From Cyanobacteria bacterium CYA (GTDB lineage: Bacteria > Planctomycetota > Phycisphaerae > Phycisphaerales > UBA1924), in contig RHKP01000005.1 of the NCBI GenBank assembly GCA_008363215.1, positions 1 through 64,000 of the forward strand: a stretch of 64,000 bases of DNA, in the 5' to 3' direction. Of this stretch, positions 8,393 through 16,755 are shown in pieces. The notes beneath the pieces were generated by a model. That model was not told where the DNA came from. It was given only the letters and a program-made list of their open reading frames with translations, and did not search any database. Each line of letters starts with the position of its first letter. Positions within the stretch are counted from its first letter, which is position 1. The position numbers were made by a program, and so were the translations under genes.

Positions 8393-8453
8393 GTTGATAG
8401 GATACCGTGCCGAGGGCCCGCCATCGTCACACCCCACCCGATCGGAGGATTGC

Positions 8454-10574
8454 TTGAACCGGAAAGCCATGCCGAGCCTGCTCGTCGCTCTGCTCTTGAC
8501 ACTCTCGGGCGTTTGCGGGCAAGCAGCGGTGGGGCAGCCGGCAGAGCCCTCTGACCAGGTGCGGGCGGGGTTGCGCGACATGATCGCGGCCGCCCGCGAT
8601 GCGGTGTTCCCTGCACTTGTGCACATCGAGGTGCAGGCGGTTGAGCACTGGGCCGGTCAGGAAAGCAAGATGATCTCGACGGGGTCGGGCACGATCATTG
8701 ATCCTTCCGGCCTGGTGCTGACCAATGCCCACGTCACCGACAAGGGTCGCCGCTTTTACTGCACGCTGGCCGACAAGCAGCGCATCATCGCCACGCTCAT
8801 CGGTGAAGATCCCTGGACCGACCTGGCACTGCTGCAACTGGACGTCTCGACCATTCACGGCTACGAAGGCGGGCTCCCGCACGCCTCCTTCGGCGACAGC
8901 ACCCATCTGAGCACCGGCGACATGGTGCTGGCCATGGGTTCGCCCTTTGCGCTGGACCGCACGGTGACGCTGGGCATCGTGGCCAACCCCGACCGGGTGT
9001 TCACCGGCGGACCTTCCAATGATGTGGAAGATCTGCAACTGGGCTGGGGTTCGCAGCGCACGGGCATTTTTACCTCGTGGATCCAGCACGACGCGCTGAT
9101 CAACCCCGGCAACTCCGGCGGGCCGCTCGTCAACATGGGCGGACAGATCATCGGCGTCAATACCCGCGGCGGGTCGGGCAATGGCTTTGCCACGCCGAGC
9201 AACATCGCCCGCGGCGTGGTCGAGCAACTGCGAGAGCACGGCCAGGTGAAGCGCAGTTGGATCGGCGTGGGCTTCAAGCATCTGGAGCGCACGGGTCTGG
9301 ATCGCGGGGTGTTCATCGACTCGGTCGACGCCGACGGCCCGGCATTTGAAGCCGGGCTGCGCGCCGGCGACGTGCTGATCGCCATCGACGGCAAGCCGCA
9401 CACCGTGCGATTCCCCGAGGAAGTGCCTGATCTGCTCGCCCTGATCGCCTCGCACCCGGTCGGAGAGGCGCTGGAGGTCAAGTACGAGCGCAAGGGTGTG
9501 CCCGCCACGGCGAGCATCATCACGCAGGCGCTCCAACTCGATGAGGGCGAGAAGGTCTCGCTGCGCAAGTGGGGCCTGACGGTCAACGAGATCACGCCGT
9601 ACGAGGCCACATGGCGCATGCTGCCGTCGACCGAGGGCGCCATGATCGACAGCACGCGCAGCGGAATGCCCGCCGAGATGGCCGAGCCGCCGCTCCAGTA
9701 CGGCGACATCATTCATGCCGTTGACGGGCAGCCTGTGCTGAGCATCCGCGACCTGGTCAATATCTATTCAAGATTGGACGCCGACCAGGACCGCCCCGAG
9801 TACGTGCTCGTCGAGTTCTCACGCGGTGACAGCAAACTGATCACGGCCCTGCGTACGAGCATGCCCGATTCGGCCGATCCCCCGCGCGACCTGCCGCGGG
9901 CCTGGGTCGGCATCGACACGCAGCCGGTGGTGCCCGAACTGGCCCGGCACTTGCCCAACCCCGATCGCCTCGGATTCCGCGTCACCCGCATCTACCCCGG
10001 CACCACTGCGGCCGAATCGGACCTCCAGGTCGGTGACATCATCACCACCGTCAACGGCGTGGACTTGCATCCGTCCGCCATCGAGCAGGCGGGCATGTTC
10101 GGACGCGAAATCCGCCGGCTCGACATCGGCTCTGACGCGACGCTGGGCGTGGTCCGCGAGGGCGAACGTGTGGATGTATCCGTCAGACTTGAGCGATCTC
10201 GCACGCGCCCGGAAGAGGCAAAGCGAGAGAAGAACCGCGACTTCGGGCTCACCGTCCGCGCCATCACCTTCTTTGATCGCATCGACAATCGCTGGAATGA
10301 CCAGGTCAAGGGCGCCATCGTCGATGACGTCGAACGCGGCGGCTGGGCGTCGTCGGCCGGCATCTACGCCGGAGACCTGATCCAGCAGATCGACGAGCAC
10401 GAGGTCGCCAATCTGAGCGAGTTTACGGCGGCGATGGAGGCCGTCGCCGAAGCACGCCCTGAGCGAGTCGTCATCCGCGTGCTGCGAGGGCCTCGCACCT
10501 CGTTCCGCTTCGTCGAGCCCGAGTGGGCGCCGATCCTCGAAGAAGACAACGAAGAACCAGCACCGGCCGACTGA
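8454..10574 (+). CDS. HtrA/DegP-like exported serine protease with several PDZ domains
   Basis: About 706 residues. TTG at 8454 is preferred because GGAGG lies 5 bases before it and it gives a basic n-region (NRK) to the signal peptide; ATG 8469 is the alternative. The trypsin-like domain has an intact triad: His93 (LTNAHV), Asp123 (TDLALL), Ser221 (NPGNSGGPL). Four PDZ-like units follow: GVFIDSVDADGPAFEAGLRA, then GAMIDSTRSG...LQYGDIIHAVDGQP, GFRVTRIYPGTTAAESDLQV, and GAIVDDVERGGWASSAGIYA. By family, a periplasmic quality-control or regulatory protease. Longer than typical HtrA (two PDZ). Followed 57 bases later by a catalytically dead paralogue. Confidence 0.9.
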   Translation: MNRKAMPSLLVALLLTLSGVCGQAAVGQPAEPSDQVRAGLRDMIAAARDAVFPALVHIEVQAVEHWAGQESKMISTGSGTIIDPSGLVLTNAHVTDKGRRFYCTLADKQRIIATLIGEDPWTDLALLQLDVSTIHGYEGGLPHASFGDSTHLSTGDMVLAMGSPFALDRTVTLGIVANPDRVFTGGPSNDVEDLQLGWGSQRTGIFTSWIQHDALINPGNSGGPLVNMGGQIIGVNTRGGSGNGFATPSNIARGVVEQLREHGQVKRSWIGVGFKHLERTGLDRGVFIDSVDADGPAFEAGLRAGDVLIAIDGKPHTVRFPEEVPDLLALIASHPVGEALEVKYERKGVPATASIITQALQLDEGEKVSLRKWGLTVNEITPYEATWRMLPSTEGAMIDSTRSGMPAEMAEPPLQYGDIIHAVDGQPVLSIRDLVNIYSRLDADQDRPEYVLVEFSRGDSKLITALRTSMPDSADPPRDLPRAWVGIDTQPVVPELARHLPNPDRLGFRVTRIYPGTTAAESDLQVGDIITTVNGVDLHPSAIEQAGMFGREIRRLDIGSDATLGVVREGERVDVSVRLERSRTRPEEAKREKNRDFGLTVRAITFFDRIDNRWNDQVKGAIVDDVERGGWASSAGIYAGDLIQQIDEHEVANLSEFTAAMEAVAEARPERVVIRVLRGPRTSFRFVEPEWAPILEEDNEEPAPAD

Positions 10575-10631
10575 GTGTCAACCCCGAGTTCAACCGCACG
10601 CGCCCAGGCGCGACTGCCACAAGGAGCCTGC

Positions 10632-11432
10632 ATGTCCATCCTCGCCCGAAGCGCCACCTGCGGCTTGCTCATGTTCACTCCCATCGCGACTTGTGAGACT
10701 CTCATCCGCGCCGTCACCGCGCCGGAAAGGCAGCCCGACGACGACCATGCCTACGCGGCGCTGGTCGAGAAAGTGGCGCCCGCGATGGTCACCGTCAAGT
10801 TCGTCATGGCCTACGAAAACGAGGACGATACCACCGAAGAGGAAATCGATGGACTGACCATCGACCCCAGTGGCGTCGTCCTGGTTTCCTCGGCCATGAT
10901 GTTCGGGCCCGAGTACCTCGGCGTGGCCGCACGCCCGCGAGAAATCAAAATCATTCTCCCGGGCCAGGCCGAGAGCATGGACGCCGAAGTCATCGTGCGC
11001 GACCGCGAACTCGACCTCGTCTGGCTGCGCATCATCGTCGCCGAGTCCGACAAGCCGCGGACCTTCAAGCACGTCTCATTCAAGAGCGACGCGAAACCGG
11101 CGCTCGGACAGGAAATCCTCCAGGTCTGGAAACTCGACAAGTTCTATGACCGCGCGCCCTACGTCTCATCGGCCCGCGTGGCAGCAATGGTCACCAAGCC
11201 GCGCGAACTCTTCATCGCCAGCGGCGAAGTGACGATCGGTCTGCCCGTCTTTGATACTTCCGGCACTGTACTGGGTTTCGGCGTCCTGCAACTCCCCGAC
11301 AAGGAGGAGATGGACGCCATGACCAGCACCAACCCCTACTCCCGCATGATCTTCACCCGCACCATGCTCCCGGCCTCCCGCGTCGCAACTGCGACCGAAA
11401 CCGCTCTGGCGACGCAGGAAGATGAGGACTAG
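10632..11432 (+). CDS. Degenerate trypsin-fold protein (pseudo-protease) next to HtrA
   Basis: Product of 266 residues. The ATG at 10632 has AAGGAG 6 bases upstream and begins a signal-like segment (MSILARSATCGLLMFTPIAT). The fold markers of a trypsin-like domain are present but altered: GLTIDPSGVVLVSSAMMF replaces the GLVLTNAHV box (no His), RDRELDLVWLRI replaces the Asp box, and EVTIGLPVFDTSGTVLGFGV replaces GNSGGPLVN (no Ser). So it should be proteolytically inactive. Adjacent to the active HtrA-type protease on the same strand, suggesting a shared operon and a possible adaptor or regulatory role (inference). Confidence 0.6.
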   Translation: MSILARSATCGLLMFTPIATCETLIRAVTAPERQPDDDHAYAALVEKVAPAMVTVKFVMAYENEDDTTEEEIDGLTIDPSGVVLVSSAMMFGPEYLGVAARPREIKIILPGQAESMDAEVIVRDRELDLVWLRIIVAESDKPRTFKHVSFKSDAKPALGQEILQVWKLDKFYDRAPYVSSARVAAMVTKPRELFIASGEVTIGLPVFDTSGTVLGFGVLQLPDKEEMDAMTSTNPYSRMIFTRTMLPASRVATATETALATQEDED

Positions 11433-11492
11433 AAACCGGCCGGCCGCTCAGACCGCGGCAGTCTCCGCGCAATCGATGAGCCCCGACGCCAC

Positions 11493-11530
11493 AAAAACGG
11501 CCGCGGGCCCCTGGTTTCCCAGGGACCCGC
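11493..11530 (-). terminator. Rho-independent terminator of RNase P RNA
   Basis: On the minus strand a 12-bp stem with one mismatch (11503-11514 with 11519-11530) and a 4-nt loop is followed, after GGCCG, by TTTTTG (11493-11497). It sits just past the 3' end of rnpB. Confidence 0.75.
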
Positions 11531-11616
11531 GATCTGTGGTCGGGCGCGGCTGGTAAGCCGAGTTCTGTCCCGGCTGCTTGTTCGGCCCGCCATTGACGGG
11601 GGCTCTGGGCAGAACC

Positions 11617-11667
11617 GGGTAGATCGGCTCTCCGAGCCGATGGCCGGTTCGGAGAACCGACCTACCC
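11617..11667. repeat. Palindromic repeat inserted in rnpB, copy A (51 nt)
   Basis: Begins GGGTAGATCGGCTC and ends with GACCTACCC, so its ends are near-perfect inverted repeats. It contains an inner hairpin (stem ATCGGCTC/GAGCCGAT, 3-nt loop) and a second hairpin CGGTTC/GAACCG. It lies within a helix (GGCTGC/GCAGCC) placed between the 3' strand of P2 and the conserved ACAGAAC segment of RNase P RNA. Confidence 0.75.
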
Positions 11668-11981
11668 GCAGCCGTGGGCGGCCATTTCTCTCACTCGCGC
11701 CGTCGCGAGTGGGGGAGCCATGCTCCCCTGCACCCTACCCGAGTCCATCCGCCGGACCAGCGGCCGGGAGGGAACCCGCCTCGGAGAGGCGGGGCCACCC
11801 GCGGACTCTGCTTGGGCTTGCACGCGGTGGGGTTTGCCGTGCCCCGGGTGTCGCCATCCGGGCGGTGCGCTCTTACCGCACCTTTTCACCCTTGCCTGTG
11901 CAGGTTTCACGGGCCAGACGCCCGTGCCACATGCCATCGGCGGTGTACTTTCTGTTGCACTTTCCCTCGCCCGCGACCACC

Positions 11982-12083
11982 GGGTAGATCGGCTCCCCGA
12001 GCCGATGCTCTCCGTCGGGCTCGTTCGGCTCGGAGTGCCGACCTGCCGATGCCCGGGAATCGGTTCGGAGAGCCGATCTACCC
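11982..12083. repeat. Palindromic repeat inserted in rnpB, copy B (102 nt)
   Basis: Begins GGGTAGATCGGCTC and ends GAGCCGATCTACCC, an inverted match over 14 bases. Internally it has at least two hairpins of the same ATCGG(C/T)TC...GAGCCGAT type as copy A. It occupies the position after the GGTAACACCCACC (P8/P9) region and before the AGTGCAACAG segment of rnpB, that is, a peripheral helix. Confidence 0.75.
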
Positions 12084-12227
12084 ATCGTTCGAGCGGGTGG
12101 GTGTTACCCACCACCGTGTCCTCCCGTGCTCGGACTTTCCTCACGCCGGTCATCGGACCGGCGCGCGGCCGCCTTGCCGCGCCTTTCACCCAACAGTACG
12201 CCCGACACCGCGCTTACGATCGCCCGG

Positions 12228-13247
12228 ATGGACTCCTCTCGGATCAACACCCTCTGCTGGCTGCGGGCCGACCAGGTCGGCCTTCTGCGCGCCCTCGCTC
12301 AACAGGCCGCCCTCAACTTCGTCAGCGTGGGGACGGAAGACCGCGGGCGCTCCGCCGCCGTGGCTGCCGAACTCCAGCCCGAGGCCCGGGCCGAGAACGA
12401 CCTGCGAGCCGCCCTCTCGGCGACCGACGCGGACCTCGTGCTGCTGGGCGACGCCGGCGACTTCGGCGAGCAGCCCGCCGACGTTTCGGCCATCGCCGCT
12501 GCTCGGACGCGCGGGGTGCTGATCTGCTCGCTCGAACCGATTCCGCCGAGCGTCTCGGTCACCAGCGAAAGCCAATGGGCTCAGCCCGTCGCCGCCGCGC
12601 CGCTGCACGCCCAGGTCGTCAATCTGGCCTCGCCTGAAACCAGCGCTGTCATGCGCGAAGCCCGGCACGCCCTTGAAGGCTTCGGCGCGATGACGGCGTT
12701 GTCCGTCAGCGTGACGGCCGGGCCCGAGGCCGGGTCGCTCGGGGCCCGCCTCTATGCGGCGATGGACCTGCTCTTCATGTTCGCCGGGCAGCCCGAAGTG
12801 ATCAGCGCCCAGGTTGTGCAGCCGCGCGCCCTGCGAGGAGCACGCTTCGAGAAACTTGCGCAGATGCACGGCACGCTCACCGCCAGCGTCCGCTTCGCCG
12901 ACCAGCGTGCCGCCGCCATCCTCGCCAGCAATCAGAACGGCCCGTGGCATCACGGCGTGACCATCCTCGGTGAGGGTGGGCGCCTGCGTGTCTGGGACGA
13001 AGGCTTCGTGTGGACGGACCCCTCCGGCAAGATCGTCGATGAACATCGCACCGAAATGCCGGCCGACGCCGAGCCGGCGCCCACCGGCCTGGCGCTCCGC
13101 CTGCGCCACGCGATTGAATCGCCCAAACCGAGGTCGCACACCGCCGTCGTCCTGGCGATGGCAGAGACGGCAATGCTCAGTGCCCGCACGGGCAATGCCG
13201 AGTCGCCCTCCACGCTGCTGCGCACGGCAGGCGTGCCGGACCGGTAG
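12228..13247 (+). CDS. Gfo/Idh/MocA-like oxidoreductase-fold protein
   Basis: Product of 339 residues. The N-terminal half looks like a degenerate nucleotide-binding fold (TDADLVLLGDAGDF, then ARTRGVLICSLEPIPPS). The C-terminal half has the beta-sheet pattern of Gfo/Idh/MocA dehydrogenases: HGTLTASVRFADQRAAAIL, then GVTILGEGGRLRVWDEGFVW, DPSGKIVDEH. No GxGxxG dinucleotide motif is visible at the N-terminus, so it may not bind NAD(P). The ATG at 12228 lies only 45 bases from the divergent rnpB 5' end, so the start could lie further in. Alternative: an unrelated planctomycete protein of similar fold. Confidence 0.5.
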   Translation: MDSSRINTLCWLRADQVGLLRALAQQAALNFVSVGTEDRGRSAAVAAELQPEARAENDLRAALSATDADLVLLGDAGDFGEQPADVSAIAAARTRGVLICSLEPIPPSVSVTSESQWAQPVAAAPLHAQVVNLASPETSAVMREARHALEGFGAMTALSVSVTAGPEAGSLGARLYAAMDLLFMFAGQPEVISAQVVQPRALRGARFEKLAQMHGTLTASVRFADQRAAAILASNQNGPWHHGVTILGEGGRLRVWDEGFVWTDPSGKIVDEHRTEMPADAEPAPTGLALRLRHAIESPKPRSHTAVVLAMAETAMLSARTGNAESPSTLLRTAGVPDR

Positions 13248-13471
13248 GGGCGAGGAGCCCGGGTGGCTCGCACACCTGCCCGGGGATGGATTTCCGGGCC
13301 CCCGGAATGGCTCCGGATCTCGCCGGAATTATTCTCCAGAGACCTCAGACACACCGTTTCAGTGGGCAAGTTCTGCGCCGGCCCGGCCCTGACGCCCTCG
13401 CAGGACCGATCGCACGCCTGGGCTGCCCGAACCGGTTGCCCGAACCAGACCAACTGCCAGGCGGTGGGGGC

Positions 13472-13903
13472 TCAACCGTGCTGGATGTACGCCTCAAGGC
13501 TGTCCACCAGACCGTTGAGCACTTCGGTGGTGTGGGCGTTGAGGTCGCCGATCGAGACCATGCCCACGATGCGCTCGCCTTCGCACACAGGCAGGTGGCG
13601 TACACGCTGCTCACGCATCGTCTGCCGCGCCTCACTCATCCGCGTGTCCGGTGTGCAGGTGAGCACATCCCTGGTCATGATCTCTTCGACGCGGGTCGAC
13701 GCGGGGTCGCGCTGCATCGCGACCACCCGTGTCAGCAGGTCGCGCTCGGTTACAATTCCGGCCAGGCAGCCCTCCCGCAGAACCACCAGCGAACCGATCT
13801 TCACCGCGTTCATCCGCTGCGCCGCTTCCAGGGCCGAGGCCGTCGGTTCGATCCGGTGAACCGTCCCTCCGTTCTTCTCCACGATCTTTGATACGGTGTC
13901 CAT
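13472..13903 (-). CDS. CBS-domain protein
   Basis: Product of 143 residues. The ATG at 13903 has a strong ribosome site (AAGGAGG, 5 bases upstream). Two CBS motifs in tandem: ALEAAQRMNAVKIGSLVVL...GIVTERDLLTRVV, then DVLTCTPDTRMSEARQTM...RHLPVCEGERIVGMVSIGDL. Such stand-alone CBS pairs bind adenosyl nucleotides and regulate partner enzymes; no partner is evident nearby. Cytoplasmic. Confidence 0.9.
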   Translation of the reverse strand: MDTVSKIVEKNGGTVHRIEPTASALEAAQRMNAVKIGSLVVLREGCLAGIVTERDLLTRVVAMQRDPASTRVEEIMTRDVLTCTPDTRMSEARQTMREQRVRHLPVCEGERIVGMVSIGDLNAHTTEVLNGLVDSLEAYIQHG

Positions 13904-14071
13904 TGCAGCCTCCTTGCGGGCACGGACCACCCGTGCCTGCGCCCATTGTGCCATATCGCAGGACATAAGCCAAGTCGAAAAAAGCAGCCTGACCGCCTGA
14001 ATGAGGATCCGGGCGACGGCAACATGGGCGTCAGGGTTGCAACCTTCTGCGTGCGACGGCCCCGCAGCAGC

Positions 14072-14087
14072 CCCGCCCGAAGGCGGG
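14072..14087 (-). terminator. UUCG hairpin downstream of tyrS
   Basis: A 6-bp stem CCCGCC/GGCGGG with a TTCG tetraloop on the minus strand, about 15 bases after the tyrS stop. No T tract follows, so it may be an mRNA-end stabiliser or a weak terminator. Confidence 0.4.
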
Positions 14088-14101
14088 CATGCCCGGCACG
14101 A

Positions 14102-15448
14102 TCACGCCCAGTGCGCCATGTGCCACTGCTTTTTGCCGCGCCGAATCGCCATCATCGAGCCATGCAGCAGGTGCGACGCGCCGAGTTTCGTCTCCGGGTC
14201 GATCTTCTGCCCGTTGACGCTGACCGAGCCGTTCGCCAGGAACTCGCGCGCCTCACGCTTGCTCCTGGCCAGTTGCGTCTCAACCAGCAGGTCGACCGGG
14301 TCGACGCCGCCGGCCAGCAGCGACTTGCCGTGCTCGCTGCGCGGCACGTTGGCGAAGACCTCGCGCAGCGTCGCTTCGTCGAGTGAGCCGACCTGGCCGC
14401 TGAACAGCGCCGCCCCGGCAGCCTCGGCCTGCTCCATCGCCGCCTGCCCGTGCAGAATTGCCGTCGCCGCCCGGGCCAGCGCCCGCTGGGCCTCGCGCGT
14501 GCCGGGGTCGGCCTCGTGCGCCCGCACGATCGCGTCAATCTCGTCCTTCGACAGAAACGTGAACACCTTGAGCCAGTTCGCCGCGTCCGCGTCCGTCGCG
14601 TTGAGCCAGAACTGGTAGTACGCGTACGGGCTGGTGCGCTCGGGCGTCAGCCAGATCGCTCCGGTTTCGGTCTTGCCGAATTTCCCGCCGTCGGCCTTGG
14701 TGACCAGCGGCCAGGTCAGGCCGAAGGATGCGTGTGTTTCGTGGGCCTCGCGCCGGCCCGAGCCCTCGCTTGCGCCCGGCCCTCTCCCCGCGGCGTATGT
14801 GCGCCGGATCAGATCGATCCCCGCGACGATGTTCCCGAACTGGTCGCTCCCGCCGAACTGTACCGTCACGCCCTTGTCGCGGAAGAGGTGCAGGAAGTCG
14901 TACGCCTGGAGGATCATGTAACTGAACTCGGTGTACGAGATGCCGTGCTCGCGGTCCTGGAGGCGGGCGCGGACCGACTCTTTCTGGATCATCATGTTGA
15001 CGCTGAAGTGCTTGCCGATGTCTCGCAGCGCGTCGAGGTACGACAGCGGGCCCAGCCAGTCCAGGTTGTTCACCAGCATGTGCGCCCGGCCTTCCACGCG
15101 ACCCAGCACGCGCTCGTAGATCGGCCGCTGCCCCTCCACGTTGCCCAGCACCGTCTCACGGGTCATCATGGTGCGCTCGGCCGACTTTCCGGAAGGGTCC
15201 CCGATCAACCCCGTCCCGCCGCCGATGACCACCACCGCCTCGTGCCCGGCCCGCTTGGCGTGGGCCAGGGCCATGATGGTGACCAGGTTGCCGATGGTCA
15301 GGCTGTCGGCCGTCGGGTCCAGCCCGGCGTAGATGCGCCGGACGCCGGTGGACAGGTGCTGGCGCAGCCCGTCCCGGTCGGTGACGTCCTTCAACATGCC
15401 TCGCCATTCAAGTTCGGCGATCAGATCCTTGATCGGGGCGCTCGTCAT
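14102..15448 (-). CDS. tyrS: Tyrosyl-tRNA synthetase
   Basis: Product of 448 residues, the usual bacterial TyrRS length. The catalytic domain begins with IYAGLDPTADSLTIGNLV, which holds the HIGH-equivalent region (TIGN). FGGSDQFGNIVAGIDLIRR is the tyrosine-binding stretch and KFGKTETGAIWL is the KMSKS-equivalent loop. The C-terminus is an S4 RNA-binding domain (DLLVETQLARSKREAREFL, GSVSVNGQKI). It charges tRNA-Tyr in the cytoplasm. The ATG at 15448 begins MTSAPIKDLIAELEWRG, a normal N-terminus. Confidence 0.97.
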   Translation of the reverse strand: MTSAPIKDLIAELEWRGMLKDVTDRDGLRQHLSTGVRRIYAGLDPTADSLTIGNLVTIMALAHAKRAGHEAVVVIGGGTGLIGDPSGKSAERTMMTRETVLGNVEGQRPIYERVLGRVEGRAHMLVNNLDWLGPLSYLDALRDIGKHFSVNMMIQKESVRARLQDREHGISYTEFSYMILQAYDFLHLFRDKGVTVQFGGSDQFGNIVAGIDLIRRTYAAGRGPGASEGSGRREAHETHASFGLTWPLVTKADGGKFGKTETGAIWLTPERTSPYAYYQFWLNATDADAANWLKVFTFLSKDEIDAIVRAHEADPGTREAQRALARAATAILHGQAAMEQAEAAGAALFSGQVGSLDEATLREVFANVPRSEHGKSLLAGGVDPVDLLVETQLARSKREAREFLANGSVSVNGQKIDPETKLGASHLLHGSMMAIRRGKKQWHMAHWA

Positions 15449-15599
15449 GGTCGGCAACGATAGCGGGGGAGCGGCCGCAGCGCAAACCGCGGGTCGGCCG
15501 GCACGCGGGGATGGCCACGTCTCCCAGTCCATGACCAATGAGTCAGCATCCAAAGCCCTGGTGGAACCCCACGAATAGTCCGGAGCCTTGCGCCGGGGC

Positions 15600-16469
15600 T
15601 CAGCGGGGCTGCACCGACCAGTCCTCGCTCGTGGCCGCATCGGACCACAGCCGCATGTCCTGCAGGTCCTCCCAGCCCAGCGTGGTGCAGTGGGAGTCGA
15701 ACATGGCGACCACGGCCTTGCCGCGGTGGCGCAGCGAAACGAAGCCCGAGTTGGCGCCCACGTCTGGAGCGATGGCGTTGTAGGCCTCTTCCCACTGCTC
15801 CCCGTTGTGCTCGAACATGCGCGGGCTGCGGACGAGGAAGTAGCCCTCCTGCCGCGGGTCAAGACCAGCGACGGCCGACTCGCCGTTGTTCATGCCCCGC
15901 GCCGAAGCAAAGGTGATCAGGCTGGTCGGGTCGCGCACTTCGCTCATACGGGACACAAAGAACGGGCCAAAGAGGTCGCGGATTCGTGGGTCAAAGGCCA
16001 GGTCTTGAGAACTGCCGCCGACAAAACTGGCGTTGATGCCCAGCGACGGGTACAGGCTGATGCGATAGGTGATGTCGGGCAGGCTGAAATCGATCGGGTA
16101 GTCGTAGAGCCCCTGGAACTCGTACTCCAGCCAGGGAGCGATGCGCCAGGGGTAGCGTTTGGCGACCTCTTCGGCCCCGAGCCCGCCCGCAATCGGGTCG
16201 CCGGCCATGTCGCGCGGGGCGTTCTCGCCGCGAACCATCTCGTTGGTCGGGAAGCCGGTGAGCACCTTCTCGCTGTTGTCGGCGGCGTAGAGGTGGAAGG
16301 CGACCATCAACTGGTTGGCCTTGGACATCTCGACGCACTGGCGTCCTATCGCCCGGGCGCCGGCCAAGGCCGGCAGGAGGATGCCGATCAGCAGCGCGAT
16401 GATCGCGATGACCACCAGCAGTTCGATCAGCGTGAAACCACCTCTCGGCTTGGATGGGGGGTTGGACAT
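15600..16469 (-). CDS. Type II secretion/type IV pilin-like prepilin (planctomycete family)
   Basis: Product of 289 residues. The prepilin leader ends in GG and is followed by FTLIELLVVIAIIALLIGILL, whose first residue is the N-methylation site after peptidase cleavage at PRGG|FTL. The hydrophobic N-terminal helix is followed by a large globular domain with late FVSLRHRGKAVVAMFDSHCT, resembling the H-x9-DG motif of planctomycete pseudopilins. ATG 16469 is preferred (AGGTG 6 bases upstream); GTG 16478 is also possible. Pseudopilins of this type are very numerous in Planctomycetota and their role is mostly unknown. Confidence 0.85.
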   Translation of the reverse strand: MSNPPSKPRGGFTLIELLVVIAIIALLIGILLPALAGARAIGRQCVEMSKANQLMVAFHLYAADNSEKVLTGFPTNEMVRGENAPRDMAGDPIAGGLGAEEVAKRYPWRIAPWLEYEFQGLYDYPIDFSLPDITYRISLYPSLGINASFVGGSSQDLAFDPRIRDLFGPFFVSRMSEVRDPTSLITFASARGMNNGESAVAGLDPRQEGYFLVRSPRMFEHNGEQWEEAYNAIAPDVGANSGFVSLRHRGKAVVAMFDSHCTTLGWEDLQDMRLWSDAATSEDWSVQPR

Positions 16470-16755
16470 GGTGGGCACCTACCCAAACTTTGTGGCCGAT
16501 TGCCCCGGAAAATCAATCGGGGGCTCCACCCCGGAAAGCCCATGCTGAGTAGTGGATCAGTTTATCCTGAACATCTCTTCAGACAAGTGGCCTTCAAAGG
16601 ATTCGCGGGTAAAGATTCAGGTGAGTTCGACTTTTTGCTGGTCGGGATCGCAATTGAGACTCATTATCAATAACATCCGAGCCCAGTCCAGTGATGGACA
16701 AGTCCGAACTTGCGGATTTTGGGTACTTGGCAGCCTGAATCAGGGGTTGGATACC

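Larger units (their letters stand above)
11543..12183 (-). ncRNA. rnpB: RNase P RNA (class A) with two palindromic insertions
   Basis: Read on the minus strand. Conserved class-A segments are present in order: GAGGAAAGTCCGAGCACGGG near the 5' end, GGTAACACCCACC, AGTGCAACAG followed by ACCGCCGATGGC, GGGTGAAAAGGTGCGGTAAG, GAGAGAAATGGCCGCC, and ACAGAACTCGGCTTACC at the 3' end. P1 is formed by 12176-12183 with 11543-11550 (GGCGCGGC/GCCGCGCC), and P2 by GGCGGCC with GGCCGCC. At about 640 nt it is much longer than the roughly 380-400 nt of a typical class-A RNA, because of two inserts (11982-12083 and 11617-11667). It is the catalytic RNA that matures tRNA 5' ends. Confidence 0.92.

Noticed and set aside
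11640..12126. Several long open frames across 11.6-12.2 kb on both strands
   Set aside because: They cover RNase P RNA and its insertions; the conserved RNA segments explain the sequence.
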